Made by a program: the position numbers and the translations under genes. This document shows positions 43,757-54,075 of a stretch of 64,000 bases of DNA, in pieces; the stretch's first letter is position 1; each line of letters begins with the position of its first letter. Source of the stretch: Pseudomonas fragi (lineage in GTDB: Bacteria; Pseudomonadota; Gammaproteobacteria; Pseudomonadales; Pseudomonadaceae); contig NZ_NQKQ01000005.1 in assembly GCF_002269505.1 (NCBI RefSeq), positions 1-64,000 of the forward strand, read 5' to 3'. The notes under the pieces were generated by a model that ran no database searches, was not told where the DNA came from, and was given only the letters and a program-made list of their open reading frames with translations.

Positions 43757-44423
43757 TGCGCCGCTCCAGCACATAGCCCATGCCGCGTATGGTGTGCAGC
43801 AGCTTGTGTTCGAATGGCCCGTCGAGCTTGGCGCGCAAGCGCTTGATCGCCACTTCGACCACATTGGCGTCACTGTCGAAATTGATATCCCAGACCATCT
43901 CGGCAATGGCGGTCTTGGACAGGATTTCCCCCTGGCGGCGCGCCAGTACACTGAGCAGGGAGAACTCCTTGGCGGTCAGGTCCAGGCGGGTGCCGGCGCG
44001 GCTGGCCTTGCGGCTGATCAGATCTATCCACAGGTCATCGACGGTCACCTGCACCGGTTCGTGACCGCCGCTGCGGCGGGTCAGGGCTTGCAGGCGGGCG
44101 ACCAGTTCGAGAAACGAAAACGGTTTGCCCAGATAGTCATCGGCACCCTCACGCAGCCCGCGAATACGGTCTTCGACCCGCTCACGGGCGGTGAGCATGA
44201 TCACCGGGGTTTGCTTGCGTGCCCGCAAGGCCCGCAATACGCCAAAGCCGTCGAGCCCCGGGAGCATGACATCGAGCACGATTACCGCGTAATCGCTCTC
44301 CATCGCCAGGTGCAGGCCTTCGATGCCGTCACGGGCCACATCCACCGTGTAACCTTGCTCGGTCAGCCCGCGGTGCAGGTAGTCGGCGGTTTTCTCTTCA
44401 TCTTCAATAATCAGAACGCGCAT
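43749..44423 (-). CDS. OmpR-family response regulator
   Basis: A 224-residue regulator. The receiver domain has IIEDEEKTADYLHRGL (acidic pair), the phospho-acceptor Asp in VIVLDVMLPGLDGFGVLR (about residue 51) and the conserved Lys in GADDYLGKPFSF. The C-terminal winged helix carries LTAKEFSLLSVLARRQGEILSKTAIAEMVWDINFDSDANVVEVAIKRLRAKLD in pieces typical of the heavy-metal-response subgroup (CusR/CopR/CzcR). It lies eight bases after the RND pump gene and overlaps the kinase gene. Confidence 0.92.
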   Translation of the reverse strand: MRVLIIEDEEKTADYLHRGLTEQGYTVDVARDGIEGLHLAMESDYAVIVLDVMLPGLDGFGVLRALRARKQTPVIMLTARERVEDRIRGLREGADDYLGKPFSFLELVARLQALTRRSGGHEPVQVTVDDLWIDLISRKASRAGTRLDLTAKEFSLLSVLARRQGEILSKTAIAEMVWDINFDSDANVVEVAIKRLRAKLDGPFEHKLLHTIRGMGYVLERRSV

Positions 44424-44431
44424 AACCCGCC

Positions 44432-47400
44432 TCAGTGATCGTTCGCCAGCAAGCTGACGGGTTTGGAACGATGGAACAGTCGCTCAAGCCACAAGTATAT
44501 GACCGGCGTGGTAAACAGCGTCAGCGCCTGGCTCACCAGCAGCCCGCCGACCACGGCAATCCCCAGTGGCTGGCGCAGTTCGGCGCCGGTGCCGTAGCCG
44601 AGCATCAGCGGCAATGCGCCGAGCAGGGCGGCCAGGGTGGTCATGATGATCGGCCGAAACCGTGTAAGGCACGCCTGATAGATGGCTTCTTCGGGACTCA
44701 GGCCACGGGTGCGCTGGGCATCGAGGGCAAAGTCGATCATCAGGATGCCGTTTTTCTTGACGATGCCGATCAGCAGCACCAACCCGATCAGGGCCATGAT
44801 CGAGAAATCCTGGCCGCAGATCCACAGCATCAGCAGCGCGCCAAGCCCGGCTGAAGGCAGGGTGGAGATGATCGTTAGCGGGTGCACAAAGCTCTCGTAG
44901 AGCACCCCCAGAATGATGTACACCGCCACCAGTGCTGCCAGGATCAACCAGGGCTGGCTGGCCAGCGAGCTTTGAAAGGCCTGGGCTGCGCCCTGGAAAT
45001 TGCCGCTGATGGTGCTCGGCATGCCGATCTCGTTTTTTGCCTGATCAAGCATCAGCACCGCATCGCCCAGGGCCACGCCGGGCGCGAGGTTGAACGACAG
45101 GTTGGCGGCCGGGAACATACCGTCATGGCTGATCGACAACGGCCCGCTGACGGGCGCATCGACCCTGGCCACGGCTGACAAAGGCACCATTTCCCCGGTG
45201 AGCGGCGAGCGCAGGTAGAAGTAATTGAGGCTTTCGGCCTTGCCGCGCTGCTGCGCGTCGACTTCCAGAATCACGTTGTACTGGTTGGTCTCGGTCTGGA
45301 ACTCATTGACCTGGCGCTGACCAAAGGCGTCGTAGAGTGCTTCATCGACATCGGTGGCCGTAAGACCAAAGCGCGCCGCAGCATTACGGTCGATGCTGAT
45401 ATGGGTGATGCTGCCACCCAGTTGCAGGTCGTTGGACAGGTCGCGAAAGGCCGGGTTGGCGCGCAGTTTTTCGGTCAGGCGCTGGGTCCAGGTGGTGAGC
45501 GTCGGCCCGTCGTTGCTCTTGAGCACATACTGATACTGGCTGCGGCTTGGGCCCGAGCTGAGGTTGATGTCCTGGCCCGCGCGCAGGTACAGAACGATGC
45601 CCGGTACCTTGGCCAGTTGCGGGCGGATGCGGTCGATAAACTCGCTGGCCGACACATCGCGCTGGCCACGGTCCTTGAGGGCAATCCAGAAGCGGCCGTT
45701 GGCGATGGTCTGGTTGCTGCCGGTCACGCCCACGGCATGGGAGAACGCCTGCACGGCCGGGTCGTTGCCGATGATCTCGGCCAGCGCCAGATGCTTTTGC
45801 GTCATGTCCGGGAACGAGATATCCGATGCGGCCTCGCTGGTACCGAGCACGAAGCCGGTGTCTTGCACCGGAAAAAAGCCCTTGGGGATCAGCACATATC
45901 CGGCGATGGCCATGGCCAGGGTCACAGCGAAAATCTCCAGCATCAATCGCTGATGCGCAAGAGCCCGCTTCAGGCCTTTTTCATACAAGGCCAGCAGACG
46001 TTCGCCAAAGCCCGGCCTGGCGTCGGGCTTGTGTACTGGTGAGCGCATAAACAGCGCGGCCAGGGTGGGCGCCAGGGTCAGCGATACCAGCACCGAAATC
46101 ATGATGGTCGAGGTCGCCGTCAGGGCGAATTCCTTGAACAGACGCCCGACCACCCCGCCCATAAACAGCAGCGGGATAAATGCTGCCACCAGCGAGAAGC
46201 TGATGGACACCACGGTAAAGCCGATCTCGCTGGAGCCCTTGATTGCCGCGTCGCGCATGCTTTCGCCGGCCTCCAGGTGACGGTGGATGTTCTCCACCAC
46301 CACAATGGCATCGTCGACCACAAACCCCACAGCCACCACAATCGCCACCAGCGTCAGGTTATTCAGGCTGAAGCCCAGCACATACATCAACGCGAAGCTG
46401 GCGATCAGCGACACACCGAGGACTGCCGACACGATCAACGTGGCTGACCACTGGCGCAGAAACAACGCCATCACCGCAACGACCAGCAGAACGGCGATCA
46501 GCAGGGTGATTTCCACTTCATGCAGGGATGCGCGGATGGTCTTGGTGCGGTCGCTCAGCACCGTGACCTCGACCGAGGCCGGGAGCATGGCCTGCAGACC
46601 GGGCAGGGCGGCCTGGATGCGGTCTACCGTGTCGACGATATTGGCCCCCGGCTGGCGCGAAATTACCAGGTTGAGCCCCGGCTGATGGCCCGACCAGGCC
46701 TGTACATAGTCGTTCTCGGAACCGTTGATAACCCGTGCCACATCGCGCAACTGCACGGGGGCGCCATCTTTGTAGGAGACGATCAACTGGCCGTATTCAT
46801 CCGCGTCGAACAACTGGTCGTTGGTCGAAAGGGTGGAAATGCTCGATGGGCCATACAGTGCGCCCTTGGCCAGGTTGAGGCTGGTTTGCTGAATCGCCAG
46901 GCGGATATCGGTGAGGGTCAGGCCGATGGCGGCCAGCTTGTCGGCCGAGGCCTGCACGCGGATCGCCGGGCGTTGCTGGCCGGTGATGTTGATCAGGCCC
47001 ACGCCATCGATCTGGCTGATTTGCCGGGCCAGCAGGGTTTCAACGTAATCGCTCAGTTCAGTGCCGGGCATTTGCAGCGAGCTGATGCTGAGGATCAGCA
47101 CCGGGCTGTCGGCCGGGTTGACCTTCTTCCAGGTCGGCAGGGTCGGCATGTCCTTGGGCAGTTTGCCGGACGCGGTGTTGATCGCCGCCTGTACTTCTTG
47201 CGCGGCGGTGTCGATGCTTTTGTTGAGGGTAAATTGCAGGGTCAGGGTGGTCGAGCCCAGCGCGCTGCTGGAGGTCATCTGGGTCATGCCGGGGATGGCG
47301 CTGAATTGCACCTCCAGCGGTGTGGCCACCGATGAGGCCATGGTGTCCGGGCTGGCACCGGGCAGTTGCGCCGACACCTGAATGGTCGGGAACTCCGCTT

Positions 47401-47527
47401 CGGGCAAGGGCGCCACGGGCAACTGGGGGAAGGCAATCAAACCCACCAGCACCAGGGCGAAGGTCAGCAGCACGGTGGCCACCGGGTGATCGACGCACCA
47501 GGCGGACAGCGAGCGGCTGCGGGTCAT
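44432..47527 (-). CDS. RND efflux pump, inner-membrane permease (HAE1 type)
   Basis: This 1031-residue proton-driven permease exports hydrophobic or amphiphilic compounds. It has the usual 12 helices and two large periplasmic loops. The TM4 proton-relay pair is present in VGFVVDDAIVVVENIHRHLEAGESMRDAA. The N-terminal helix region (WCVDHPVATVLLTFALVLVGLIAFPQLPVAPLPEAEFPTI) and LIGIVKKNGILMIDFAL also fit. Sequence style is closest to MdtB/MdtC/MuxB-like pumps, not to CusA-type metal pumps, which contrasts with the metal-type regulators next door. It overlaps the adaptor gene by four bases. Confidence 0.93.
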   Translation of the reverse strand: MTRSRSLSAWCVDHPVATVLLTFALVLVGLIAFPQLPVAPLPEAEFPTIQVSAQLPGASPDTMASSVATPLEVQFSAIPGMTQMTSSSALGSTTLTLQFTLNKSIDTAAQEVQAAINTASGKLPKDMPTLPTWKKVNPADSPVLILSISSLQMPGTELSDYVETLLARQISQIDGVGLINITGQQRPAIRVQASADKLAAIGLTLTDIRLAIQQTSLNLAKGALYGPSSISTLSTNDQLFDADEYGQLIVSYKDGAPVQLRDVARVINGSENDYVQAWSGHQPGLNLVISRQPGANIVDTVDRIQAALPGLQAMLPASVEVTVLSDRTKTIRASLHEVEITLLIAVLLVVAVMALFLRQWSATLIVSAVLGVSLIASFALMYVLGFSLNNLTLVAIVVAVGFVVDDAIVVVENIHRHLEAGESMRDAAIKGSSEIGFTVVSISFSLVAAFIPLLFMGGVVGRLFKEFALTATSTIMISVLVSLTLAPTLAALFMRSPVHKPDARPGFGERLLALYEKGLKRALAHQRLMLEIFAVTLAMAIAGYVLIPKGFFPVQDTGFVLGTSEAASDISFPDMTQKHLALAEIIGNDPAVQAFSHAVGVTGSNQTIANGRFWIALKDRGQRDVSASEFIDRIRPQLAKVPGIVLYLRAGQDINLSSGPSRSQYQYVLKSNDGPTLTTWTQRLTEKLRANPAFRDLSNDLQLGGSITHISIDRNAAARFGLTATDVDEALYDAFGQRQVNEFQTETNQYNVILEVDAQQRGKAESLNYFYLRSPLTGEMVPLSAVARVDAPVSGPLSISHDGMFPAANLSFNLAPGVALGDAVLMLDQAKNEIGMPSTISGNFQGAAQAFQSSLASQPWLILAALVAVYIILGVLYESFVHPLTIISTLPSAGLGALLMLWICGQDFSIMALIGLVLLIGIVKKNGILMIDFALDAQRTRGLSPEEAIYQACLTRFRPIIMTTLAALLGALPLMLGYGTGAELRQPLGIAVVGGLLVSQALTLFTTPVIYLWLERLFHRSKPVSLLANDH

Positions 47528-48669
47528 GGCTGCACCCGGGCGGCCGCGGGCTCGCTCAGCACTTCAACCCGCGAGCCGGGCTTGAGCCGCGACTGGCCAT
47601 CGCTGACCAGTGCATCGCCGGGGTTTACCCCGGTGATGATGCTCAGTTCGGTATCCTGAAACGTCAACTGCACCGGGACGGTTTCGACTGTGTCGCCGTT
47701 GACCCGGTACACGAAATAGTTGTCCAGCCCGCGCTGCACCACCTGCGGTGGCACCACCAACGCGTTGCGCTGCAAGCCGGTCTGGATCTCGACATTGACC
47801 AACTGGCCGGGCCACAGACTTTGCGTGGGGTTGTCGAACTGAGCCTTGGCCTTGATCGTGCCGGTGGTTGCCGAGACCTGATTGTCGATCAGGCTCAGAC
47901 GGCCCTCGCTCAGTGGCGTACCGCTGCTGTCAGTGTTGCCGATAAAGGCCTTGACCCGGGCTGGCTCTTTGGCCGTAAGCAGGTCGTGGAGCAGGGGCAA
48001 CTGCTGCTGGGGCAGGGAGAATTCCACGGCAATGGGGTCGATCTGGGTCACGGAAAACAGCCCCTGGGCATCGCTGACCCGCAGGAAGTTGCCCGCATCC
48101 ACCGCGCGAATGCCTACGCGGCCGCTGACCGGGGACTGTATTTGCGTATAGGACAACTGCACCTGCGCTGCCGCAATGGTTGCCTGATCACCCTGTGCTG
48201 AAGCCTTGAGCTGATTGACCAGGGCTTGTTGCTGATCGAGGGTTTGCCTGGACACACCATTGTCCACGCTTAACAACTGGTAGCGCTTGAGGTCGACCAG
48301 TGCCACTTGCAGCTGTGCCTGATTCTGCCCCAGCTGGGCCCTGGCCTGATCGAGGCTGGCCTTGATCGAGCGGTCATCGAGTGTCGCCAACAGGTCGCCC
48401 GCGTTGACCGTTTGGCCTTCCTTGACCCGAATATCAGTGAGGATGCCGTCGATTTGCGGGCGGATGATCACGCTGTGCAGCGACAGTACGGCGCCAATCC
48501 CGTTGATATAACGCGGTACATCCTGCTGCTGCACATGGGCAACCCGCACCGGAATGGGGGCGCCAGCCACTGCTTTGCCAGGAGCAGGGCGGTTCAACCA
48601 CCAGACACCGCCGCCGATCAGAGCAAGCACCAAGGTGCCCAGCAAGATGTTTTTGGTTTTATTGGGCAT
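47524..48669 (-). CDS. RND efflux periplasmic adaptor (membrane fusion protein)
   Basis: This 381-residue protein has an N-terminal membrane anchor (NILLGTLVLALIGGGVWWL), lipoyl halves (VIIRPQIDGILTDIRVKEGQTVNAGDLLATLD and QIQSPVSGRVGIRAVDAGNFL), an alpha-helical hairpin (residues ~100-165) and a beta-barrel/membrane-proximal part. MdtA/AcrA-type adaptors link the permease to an outer-membrane channel. No such channel gene follows here. It is the first gene of the adaptor-permease-regulator-kinase unit. Confidence 0.92.
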   Translation of the reverse strand: MPNKTKNILLGTLVLALIGGGVWWLNRPAPGKAVAGAPIPVRVAHVQQQDVPRYINGIGAVLSLHSVIIRPQIDGILTDIRVKEGQTVNAGDLLATLDDRSIKASLDQARAQLGQNQAQLQVALVDLKRYQLLSVDNGVSRQTLDQQQALVNQLKASAQGDQATIAAAQVQLSYTQIQSPVSGRVGIRAVDAGNFLRVSDAQGLFSVTQIDPIAVEFSLPQQQLPLLHDLLTAKEPARVKAFIGNTDSSGTPLSEGRLSLIDNQVSATTGTIKAKAQFDNPTQSLWPGQLVNVEIQTGLQRNALVVPPQVVQRGLDNYFVYRVNGDTVETVPVQLTFQDTELSIITGVNPGDALVSDGQSRLKPGSRVEVLSEPAAARVQP

Positions 48670-48812
48670 GCGGGATAAACGCCGTGTGCGTGGAGTGGGG
48701 GCTTATATAAGGGTTATAGCGTGTAGACACGGTCAGTACAGTGACGGCTAACTGACATTGCTGACAGCTGAAAGACCTTCATGCCGATCACTCAAGCTCG
48801 TTTGACCGCAAT

Positions 48813-48878
48813 TGTGGGAGCGAGCCTGCTCGCGAAGGCCTCAAGAGTAAGACTTTCGCGAGCAGGCTCGCTCCCACA
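48813..48878. repeat. REPIN: paired inverted REP elements
   Basis: The 24-base copies TGTGGGAGCGAGCCTGCTCG plus CGAA at 48813-48836 and their inverse at 48855-48878 flank an 18-base centre. They lie in the 348-base gap between the divergent RND adaptor gene and the 49018 gene. That gap otherwise holds only presumed promoters, such as TATACT at 48961-48966. Confidence 0.9.
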
Positions 48879-49017
48879 GAAACGCGGCGCGCCGTAATCT
48901 TGGGCAGCGACTGCATTTAAAATTACGACCAGCGAGTGCAACGCATACAGAGTGCGCAGGTATACTGCGCGGCATTGCGCCACTTGGCCTGTTTATTTCC
49001 CGTATTTCGGAGCTTTC

Positions 49018-49245
49018 ATGACTTCTCCTACACCAACGACCGCTCCTGATGACGTGAGCGCCGACAACCTCGATACCCCGGAAAAACCGGTAATCCCTGC
49101 GTTCACCTTCCCGTTCAAGCCTTCCGAGTTTGCCAAGGCCAAGTCCCAGGGCAAGGCGTACTACCAGAAAAGCGGCCTGGGCGGTCACGATAAAACCCCG
49201 AACGCTCCCCCTCATGGCACCCGTAAAACCATGGGCAAACGCTGA
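49018..49245 (+). CDS. Small protein of unknown function
   Basis: This 75-residue protein starts at ATG 49018 with CGGAGC about seven bases upstream. It has no signal peptide or membrane helix. The first ~28 residues are Thr/Pro/Asp rich and likely disordered. The second half carries a compact pattern (PAFTFPFKPSEFAKAKSQGKAY in two overlapping parts, then GLGGHDKTPNAPPHGTRKTMGKR) and is strongly basic. I believe similar proteins occur in other pseudomonads, but no function is known to me. A -10 box TATACT lies at 48961-48966. Confidence 0.7.
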   Translation: MTSPTPTTAPDDVSADNLDTPEKPVIPAFTFPFKPSEFAKAKSQGKAYYQKSGLGGHDKTPNAPPHGTRKTMGKR

Positions 49246-49396
49246 TTTAATGCCCCAAAAAGTGGCATTATGCCATTAGTGTTTGTTCAGGCCTGATTAA
49301 CTCCTTTAGTCATGCGCCAGATCAGTATTTGCTTAATAGGTGCGCTTAGAGTCGACGGCCCTGCCGACTCTTCCTAACAATCCGAGCGCGCCTGTC

Positions 49397-50983
49397 ATGA
49401 AAATCAATCTACCGATTACCGGCCGACCCGTTGATTTCGCCCCCGACGCCAACATCCTCTCTACCACCAATCTCGACAGCACTATCACTTACGCCAACCC
49501 GGACTTTATCCAGGTCAGTGGTTACGAGTTGAGCGAGTTGTTGGGCAGTCCGCATAACCTGTTGCGCCACCCCGACATGCCGCCCGCCGCCTTCAGTCAT
49601 ATGTGGCAAACCCTCAAGGCGGGGCGCTCGTGGATGGGTATGGTGAAAAACCGCTGTAAAAACGGTGATCACTATTGGGTCAGCGCCTATGTCACGCCCG
49701 TCATGCAAAACGGCGAAACCGTCGAGTATCAATCGGTGCGCACTCACCCCGCGCCCGAGCGGGTGGCGGTGGCCGAGGCGCGTTACGCCGCTCTGCGCTC
49801 GGGTCGCAAGCCGCTGTGGCCGGTTTGCTTGCGCCTTGGGCTCGGGGGCAAGCTGGCGTTGTTGGTGAGTGCCGTCTTTGCCGCCGTTACCGCGGTGGGC
49901 ACGCTGTTGCTGGCCAGTGTCGACGCCCGGGCCGGGCTGGTGATCTGGTTGCTGGGCAGTCTATTGAGTTCGGCAGCCATCGCCTGGCTGCTGCGGCCTT
50001 TGCATGCCTTGACCCGTCGCGCCAAAGATGTGGGCGACAACCCTTTAAGCCAGCAGATTTATACCGGTCGGCATGATGAGTTCGGCCAGATCGAGTTTGC
50101 CCTGCATATGCTGGAGGCGCAGGTCGGCGCTGTAGTAGGGCGCATCGGTGATGCCTCGCAGCGGTTGGCCGGGCATGCCAGCGAGCTGGTTCAACACCTG
50201 CAAAGCAGCCACGCCAGTACCTTGAGCCAGCAACTGGAGACCGACCAGGTGGCCACTGCCATCAACGAAATGGCGGCCAGCGTGGCGCAGGTCGCAACCA
50301 ATGCCCAGCAGGCGTCGCAAACGGCCGACCAGGTGCAGATCGAAACCCGTGAAGGCCATCAACTGGTGATGCAAAGCCGTAGCACGGTGCAGCATCTGGC
50401 GTCCGAGCTGGAGCGGGCCACACAGGTGGTGCATCACTTGCAAAGCCACAGCAGCGATATTTCCTCGGTGCTGGAGGTGATCCGCAGTATTGCCGAGCAA
50501 ACCAATCTGCTGGCGCTCAATGCTGCCATCGAGGCGGCACGGGCGGGCGATCAGGGGCGCGGCTTTGCCGTTGTGGCCGATGAAGTGCGTGGTCTGGCCC
50601 AGCGTACGCAGCAGTCGACCTGTGAAATCCAGGCGATGATCAGTGCCCTGCAAGAGGGCGCGCAGGCGGCGGTGCAGGTAATGCAGCAAAGCAGTGAATA
50701 TGCGCAAAACAGCGTTAACCAAACGCAGATGGCCAGTTGTGCGCTGGACGGGATCAGCCTGCAGGTGCAGAAAATTACCGAGATGAGCGTGCAGATTGCT
50801 GCGGCGGTCGAAGAGCAAAGTGTGGTCAGTGAAGATATCAACCGCAATATCGCCGGGATCCGCAGTGCCTGTGAGGTCACGGTGGATGCCGGCCAGCAGA
50901 GTCATCGTCATTCAGGCGATGTGGCCGCGTTGGCCGCAAGCCTGCGCTCGCTGGCGCAGGAGTTCTGGCAGACCCGGCGTTAG
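49397..50983 (+). CDS. PAS-containing methyl-accepting chemotaxis protein (Aer-like)
   Basis: A 528-residue receptor. The N-terminal PAS domain (residues ~15-125) has [50 protein letters not shown] and [18 protein letters not shown], as in the redox sensor Aer. Two adjacent membrane helices follow ([20 protein letters not shown] and [16 protein letters not shown]), then a HAMP-like stretch and the signalling hairpin ([34 protein letters not shown] in parts). Lack of a large periplasmic domain supports intracellular energy or redox sensing. FAD binding is an inference. ATG 49397 is chosen over upstream codons that add non-conserved residues. Confidence 0.9.
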   Translation: MKINLPITGRPVDFAPDANILSTTNLDSTITYANPDFIQVSGYELSELLGSPHNLLRHPDMPPAAFSHMWQTLKAGRSWMGMVKNRCKNGDHYWVSAYVTPVMQNGETVEYQSVRTHPAPERVAVAEARYAALRSGRKPLWPVCLRLGLGGKLALLVSAVFAAVTAVGTLLLASVDARAGLVIWLLGSLLSSAAIAWLLRPLHALTRRAKDVGDNPLSQQIYTGRHDEFGQIEFALHMLEAQVGAVVGRIGDASQRLAGHASELVQHLQSSHASTLSQQLETDQVATAINEMAASVAQVATNAQQASQTADQVQIETREGHQLVMQSRSTVQHLASELERATQVVHHLQSHSSDISSVLEVIRSIAEQTNLLALNAAIEAARAGDQGRGFAVVADEVRGLAQRTQQSTCEIQAMISALQEGAQAAVQVMQQSSEYAQNSVNQTQMASCALDGISLQVQKITEMSVQIAAAVEEQSVVSEDINRNIAGIRSACEVTVDAGQQSHRHSGDVAALAASLRSLAQEFWQTRR

Positions 50984-51453
50984 AGCTGCTCGCGCCGGAT
51001 CAGGGTCATGCCGTGCTGCTCATACAGGCTTCGCGCCCTGTGATTGTGCTCCATGACCTTGAGGTCGACGCAGGCCTCATGGCGCTGGCGGAACACTTCG
51101 AACACATGGCGCAGCAGCGTGCTGCCCAGGCCGCGGCCCTGATGGCGCGGGTGCACCACCAGATCCTTGAGGTAAGCGCTGGTCCAGGCTTGCGCCACCG
51201 CCACCACTTCGCCCTGGTGCAGGATGACAAAACACAGCTGCGGGTCGTACTCGGCGTCATGCAGCAGGTCGTGTTGCCAGCTGAGCAAGGGTTCGACGCT
51301 GCCTCGGCCGTCGGCGTAACCCTGGCAGAGCAGGGCATGGACGGGTTGCATGAGCTCCTCGGTGAGTGCCACCAGGCTAAAGCCTTCTGGCCATTGCGCG
51401 ACGGGCAATGGCTTGCGCAGGTCTTTGCGCAGCAACAGGCAATATTCGCTCAT
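50980..51453 (-). CDS. GNAT-family N-acetyltransferase
   Basis: A 157-residue acetyltransferase with the GNAT fold. [47 protein letters not shown] (in parts) supplies motif A with the acetyl-CoA loop Q-G-R-G-L-G (about residues 109-114), and [22 protein letters not shown] sequence forms motif B. The acceptor is unknown. It begins five bases after the cheV stop and its last codon overlaps the chemoreceptor stop by four bases on the other strand. Co-transcription with cheV is likely. Confidence 0.85.
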   Translation of the reverse strand: MSEYCLLLRKDLRKPLPVAQWPEGFSLVALTEELMQPVHALLCQGYADGRGSVEPLLSWQHDLLHDAEYDPQLCFVILHQGEVVAVAQAWTSAYLKDLVVHPRHQGRGLGSTLLRHVFEVFRQRHEACVDLKVMEHNHRARSLYEQHGMTLIRREQL

Positions 51454-51458
51454 CGTGC

Positions 51459-52358
51459 TCAGAAACCTTGCTCGGCCACCGTGCGCGCGGCGAGGATCAG
51501 GCACTGGGTCAGCTCCGGCGAAGAGAACTTGGTCAGCACCGCATTGGCCCCGGCCAGACGCGCTTTTTCGCTGTTCATCGCGCTGTTCAACGAGGTGTGC
51601 AAGAGCACATACAGATGGGCGAAGTCCGGGGTGTCGCGCACGGTACGGGTAAAGGCGTAGCCGTCCATCTCGGACATTTCGATATCCGATACCAGCACGT
51701 TGATCTGATCCGGCGTGCCTTGCAGCTCCAGCAAACGCTCGATGGCTTCCTTGGCGCTGCGTGCGGTGTGGCAATGCAGGCCCAGGTTGCGCAGGGTAAT
51801 CACAGACTGCTGCAGAGCGACCTGACTGTCATCCACCACCAGAATGCGGGCATTGGCCAGCAGCTTTGACTCTTCCTTGCTGAGGGTTTCGCCAGTGCCT
51901 TCAACCTTTGCCGGGGCGATGCCGTGGATGACTTTCTCGATATCCAGCACCTGCACCAGTACACCGTCGACCTGGGTTACGCCGGTGATGTACGAGCGCT
52001 TGCCGGAGCCGTAGGGCGGCGGGCGAATGTCGGTGCTCAGGCAATGCACGATTTTGCTGACGGCCTGCACATGCAGCCCCTGCTTGGAACGGCTGACATC
52101 GGTGACGATCAGGCAGCCGCCATCGGGGTCGAGCAGCGGTTGCTCGCCGATGGCACGGCTGAGGTCGATCACCGCCAGTGAAGCGCCGCGCAACACCGCG
52201 ATGCCTTTTATGTTGGGGTGGGACTCGGGCATTTTGGTCAGGGGCGGGCAGGGAATGATTTCGCTGACCTTGAGCAGGTTGATCGCCAACAACTTGCCGC
52301 TGCGCAGAGTGAAGAGCAGAAGGGAGAGTGAGTCTGCGCGGGCATTGTTCGATGACAT
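51459..52358 (-). CDS. cheV: Chemotaxis protein CheV
   Basis: This 299-residue protein has an N-terminal CheW-like domain (SLLLFTLRSGKLLAINLLKVSEII, RGASLAVIDLSRAIG, GVLVQVLDIEKVI) and a C-terminal receiver domain (ILVVDDSQVALQQSVITLRNLG, phospho-acceptor Asp in INVLVSDIEMSEMDG, LHTSLNSAMN and AVLTKFSSPEL). CheV couples receptors to CheA and may act as a phosphate sink. ATG 52358 is used. The frame extends further upstream without a ribosome site. The adjacent PAS chemoreceptor is a plausible partner. Confidence 0.9.
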   Translation of the reverse strand: MSSNNARADSLSLLLFTLRSGKLLAINLLKVSEIIPCPPLTKMPESHPNIKGIAVLRGASLAVIDLSRAIGEQPLLDPDGGCLIVTDVSRSKQGLHVQAVSKIVHCLSTDIRPPPYGSGKRSYITGVTQVDGVLVQVLDIEKVIHGIAPAKVEGTGETLSKEESKLLANARILVVDDSQVALQQSVITLRNLGLHCHTARSAKEAIERLLELQGTPDQINVLVSDIEMSEMDGYAFTRTVRDTPDFAHLYVLLHTSLNSAMNSEKARLAGANAVLTKFSSPELTQCLILAARTVAEQGF

Positions 52359-52410
52359 ATAAATCTTCTGTGGTGGGAGCGATACAGGGTTATCGGCGTG
52401 AATAAAGAAT

Positions 52411-52516
52411 CCTGTAGTCGCTGACGAGGCACGAGGCTGCGATGTGGGCCGCAGGACCACTGTTTAGGGCAGCTACGCAGCCAATCGCAGCTTCGTGCCT
52501 CGTCAGCGACTACAGG
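52411..52516. repeat. Long REP-like palindrome (GTAGTCGCTG family)
   Basis: Arms of about 33 bases at 52411-52443 and 52484-52516 (CCTGTAGTCGCTGACGAGGC, then ACGAGGCTGCGAT) are near-perfect inverted copies around a 40-base centre. They lie between two minus-strand genes, cheV and norR. Confidence 0.85.
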
Positions 52517-52518
52517 GA

Positions 52519-54063
52519 TTATTTCAGGCCCAGCCGTTTGGCCATGCGCCCCAGGTTCGCCCGGTCCAGCCCCAGCTCCCGTGCCGCGCTGGCCCAGTTG
52601 TGCTGGTGGCGTTCGAGGCAGGCGCTGATCAATTGGCGCTGGTAGTTTTCGGTGGCTTGGCGCAAGTCGCCCACGGCGTCCGGCACGCTCTGGTGCTCGA
52701 TCACCGCCGTGCCGGGGCTGGTCGTCGGCAAGTCCAGATCCGCCGCGGTCAGGGTCAAAATACGTGGCCGCGTGCTGCAATTGCCCAGGGCTTTAAGGGC
52801 GCTGCGGCCTATAAGGTGTTCCAGCTCGCGCACATTGCCCGGCCACGAATAGTGCACCAGCGCCGTTTGCGCGTCGGGGCTCAGGCGCAAGCTGCCCAGG
52901 CCCATGCGCGAGCGGTTTTGTTCCAGAAAGAAGCCGCTCAGCAGCAGCACATCACGGCCGCGTTCACGCAAGGCCGGCACTCGCAGCGGGTAAACGCTCA
53001 GGCGATGATAAAAGTCGGCCCGGTAGCGCCCGCTGCGTACTTCTTCGGCCAGGTCGCGGTTGGTGGCCGCGATCAGGCGCACATCAACCCGGTGCTCCTG
53101 ATCCGAGCCCAGGCGCTGTAACTGTCCGCTTTGCAGGACCCGCAGCAGCTTGGCCTGAACGGTAAGCGACAACTCGCCCACTTCATCCAGAAACAGGGTG
53201 CCACCGTTGGCCAGTTCGAACTTGCCACGCCGGTCATTGGTGGCGCCGGTAAAGGCTCCGCGTACATGGCCGAACAGCTCGCTCTCCACAAGGGTGTCGG
53301 GCAGGGCCGCGCAGTTGAGGCTGATCAGCGGTTTATCCGCCCGTGGCGAGGCTGCATGAATGGCCTGGGCCACCAGTTCCTTGCCGACCCCGGTTTCGCC
53401 GGTAATCAACACCGTCAGGTCACTGCCACCCACCAGGGCGATTTCTTCAAGCAGGCGTTTGTGCACCTTGCTTTGGCCAATCAGCTCTTTGTTGGGCGAG
53501 CCGTTGGCCTGCCGATAGAGTTCGGCCTTGCGCTGTTCATCCTCGACCCGCAACGCCAGGCGCTCGATGCGCTGAGCCACATTGACCGTGGCCGCGGCCA
53601 GGCTGGCAAAGGCCTGCAGGTCATCTAGCGAGACCGGTTCGAAGCGTTTGGAGTCCAGTGCGTCGAGGGTCAACAGGCCCCAGGGGCGTTCATCGACAAA
53701 CAGCGGGCAGCCCATGCAGTCGTGGACTTCCAGGTGCTCGGCCAGCCCGTCGACCAGGCCATCATAGGGGTCAGGCAGCTCGCAGTTGCTGGGGAAGCGC
53801 GTGGGCCCGGGGCTGGCGAGCAGCGCCTGAAAGCGCGGGTGCTCGCTGACTTTGAAACGTCGCCCCAGGGTATCCAGGCTCAAGCCGTCGACGGCCAGCG
53901 GCACCAGCCATTCGCCGTCCAGTCGCAGCAGGGCTGCGGCGTCGCAGGGCAGCAGGGTGCGCAAAGCATGCAGCAGGCGCCGATAGCGCTCGCTCTCGGG
54001 CAGGTCGCGGGACAGATCGTCCACCAGCGGCAGCAGGGTGGTCAGCAGCAGTTTTGCAGTCAT
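52519..54063 (-). CDS. norR: Nitric-oxide-responsive sigma-54 activator NorR
   Basis: A 514-residue enhancer-binding protein. The N-terminal GAF domain (residues ~25-170) binds NO through a mononuclear iron in E. coli. The AAA+ domain has Walker A GETGVGKE (222-229), the sigma-54 contact loop GAFTGA (269-274) and Walker [12 protein letters not shown] (288-298). The C-terminal Fis-type helix-turn-helix is [26 protein letters not shown]. It is divergent from hmpA, its likely target, with NorR boxes in between. Confidence 0.94.
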   Translation of the reverse strand: MTAKLLLTTLLPLVDDLSRDLPESERYRRLLHALRTLLPCDAAALLRLDGEWLVPLAVDGLSLDTLGRRFKVSEHPRFQALLASPGPTRFPSNCELPDPYDGLVDGLAEHLEVHDCMGCPLFVDERPWGLLTLDALDSKRFEPVSLDDLQAFASLAAATVNVAQRIERLALRVEDEQRKAELYRQANGSPNKELIGQSKVHKRLLEEIALVGGSDLTVLITGETGVGKELVAQAIHAASPRADKPLISLNCAALPDTLVESELFGHVRGAFTGATNDRRGKFELANGGTLFLDEVGELSLTVQAKLLRVLQSGQLQRLGSDQEHRVDVRLIAATNRDLAEEVRSGRYRADFYHRLSVYPLRVPALRERGRDVLLLSGFFLEQNRSRMGLGSLRLSPDAQTALVHYSWPGNVRELEHLIGRSALKALGNCSTRPRILTLTAADLDLPTTSPGTAVIEHQSVPDAVGDLRQATENYQRQLISACLERHQHNWASAARELGLDRANLGRMAKRLGLK

Positions 54064-54075
54064 TTTGACCTCGTG

